Positions 28,170 to 28,885 of a DNA stretch of 28,885 nt are shown in pieces (position 1 is the first letter of the stretch; each line of letters opens with the position of its first letter). Under the pieces are notes generated by a model that saw nothing but the letters and a program-made list of their open reading frames with translations, did no database searches and was not told where the DNA came from. The stretch lies in contig JBGUJG010000125.1 of the NCBI GenBank assembly GCA_045113695.1, positions 1 to 28,885 of the forward strand, written 5' to 3'. The DNA comes from UBA4246 sp045113695 (GTDB lineage: Bacteria; Bacillota; Clostridia; Christensenellales; Aristaeellaceae). The translations under genes and the position numbers were made by a program.

Positions 28170-28885
28170 ATGCAGGCTGCCCGGCTGAACGTATGATCCT
28201 GGCAATGACAAGCCCCATCCGGCGGCGGCGCCAAACGGTATGAAACAGGCGTACGGGTTTGCTGGCGTGAAATGAAACAGGCCGGGCGGGGGATCATTGC
28301 ATAGGCAACCCGGAAGGGCTGCCGTTACAAATGCCGGCACCTCACCGGCAAAAATCCGCATGGCTGTATGATATTGTCCGGTTTCACCGTAGCGGCGGCG
28401 CCTGCGCCGCCACACAGCCGGGACCTGTGAACCGTCAGGGCATTACATTCAGCCGGGAAATCCGCATAGCTGTCAGAGGATGTCTGGACGGATCCGTCAT
28501 ACTCCCGTTTTCCGGGCTGTCCATTACCCAACGGTGTGGCGGCGCAGGCGCCGCCGCTGCGGTGGTACCAAACGGTATGAAACAGGCGTACGGGTTCGCA
28601 GGCGTGATGATAAAACGGGTAAGAAATGGGATCATTGCAGCGGCGGCCCGGAAGGACTTCCATGATAAACGCATGCACCTCACAGGAGAAAACACGCATG
28701 GCTGTATCATATTGTCCGGTTTCACTGTAGCGGCGGCGCCTGCGCCGCCATACAGCCAGTCGAAAAACAGCCCGGAAAACGGATGCATGATGGGATATCT
28801 GACAGTCCCGTCATATCTCCTGCCATTTATGCAGGCTGTCCGGCTGAACGTACGATCCTGACAACGGCAAGTCCCATCCGGTGGC
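28170..28885 (+). repeat. Terminal array of palindrome-containing repeats
   Basis: The last 715 bases contain no supported gene. The motif GCAGGCTGCCCGGCTGAACG...GATCCTG at 28171-28202 returns at 28828-28859, where it runs to the end of the window. A unit of about 190 bases at 28236-28420 returns at 28569-28760, both starting CAAACGGTATGAAACAGGCG and ending in a palindrome. GGCGGCGC/GCGCCGCC palindromes lie at 28394-28411, 28538-28555 and 28732-28749, the middle one reversed in flank order. Conserved CTGTA/ACAG flanks lengthen the hairpin. An inverted relative starts the window (46-235). Confidence 0.85.

Noticed and set aside
28331..28861. Open frames with Arg or Ala runs in the terminal repeats
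   Set aside because: The runs come from the GGCGGCGC palindromes read in different frames; no start signals, and the frames differ between repeat copies.

Overview
The window looks like a GC-rich chromosomal fragment of an uncultured, probably rumen- or gut-dwelling member of the Bacillota (Clostridia). The reasons are sigma-A-type promoters (TTGnnn, 17 bases, TAnnnT), AGGAGG-type ribosome binding sites, tRNA genes with encoded CCA, a hexuronate degradation cluster, and a secreted phosphatase that resembles the rumen Selenomonas PTP-like phytase. The taxon is inference. Both ends of the window lie in copies of one palindrome-rich repeat, and position 10-45 is a poly-C run, so the window is probably a contig that broke at unresolved repeats.

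Layout. 46-316: terminal repeat. 381-1145 (+): RseC/MucC-like redox membrane protein and thioredoxin, then two tRNA-Ser genes with their own promoter and terminator (1244-1562). 1765-3237 (-): TIM-barrel sugar-phosphate isomerase/epimerase, a small conserved protein and a glutaredoxin-like protein. 3464-3877 (+): Nudix hydrolase. 4045-8157 (+): eda-kdgK-uxaC for hexuronate catabolism, where UxaC isomerises the uronate, KdgK phosphorylates KDG and Eda cleaves KDPG. 8403-18295 (-): secreted orphan protein, LMW tyrosine phosphatase, zinc-ribbon protein, a two-gene unit of secreted proteins (one with a long Pro-Ala-Glu repeat), an exported P1/S58 peptidase and an AraC/GyrI-like regulator. 18585-24436 (-): DMP19-like exported protein and a complete ABC importer (binding protein, fused permease, ATPase). 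24680-26346 (+): dprA and a YgjP-type metallopeptidase. 27049-28041 (+): secreted PTP-like phytase homologue. 28170-28885: terminal repeat array.

The most unusual content lies between genes. Four long spacers (after eda, kdgK, the regulator and the permease) carry related composite repeats. Each is in the sense orientation of the gene before it and begins with a hairpin at or near that gene's stop codon. A smaller structured element of about 67 bp, called X here, occurs four times. Its copies show compensatory base changes in two helices. In the spacer after the regulator, three X copies sit inside hairpin loops of the larger composite. This looks like a small mobile or RNA-structured repeat family nested in 3'-UTR repeats, and I do not recognise it as a described family.

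Start codons were chosen from ribosome-binding-site spacing. Functions rest on visible motifs and remembered family sequences; no searches were run.
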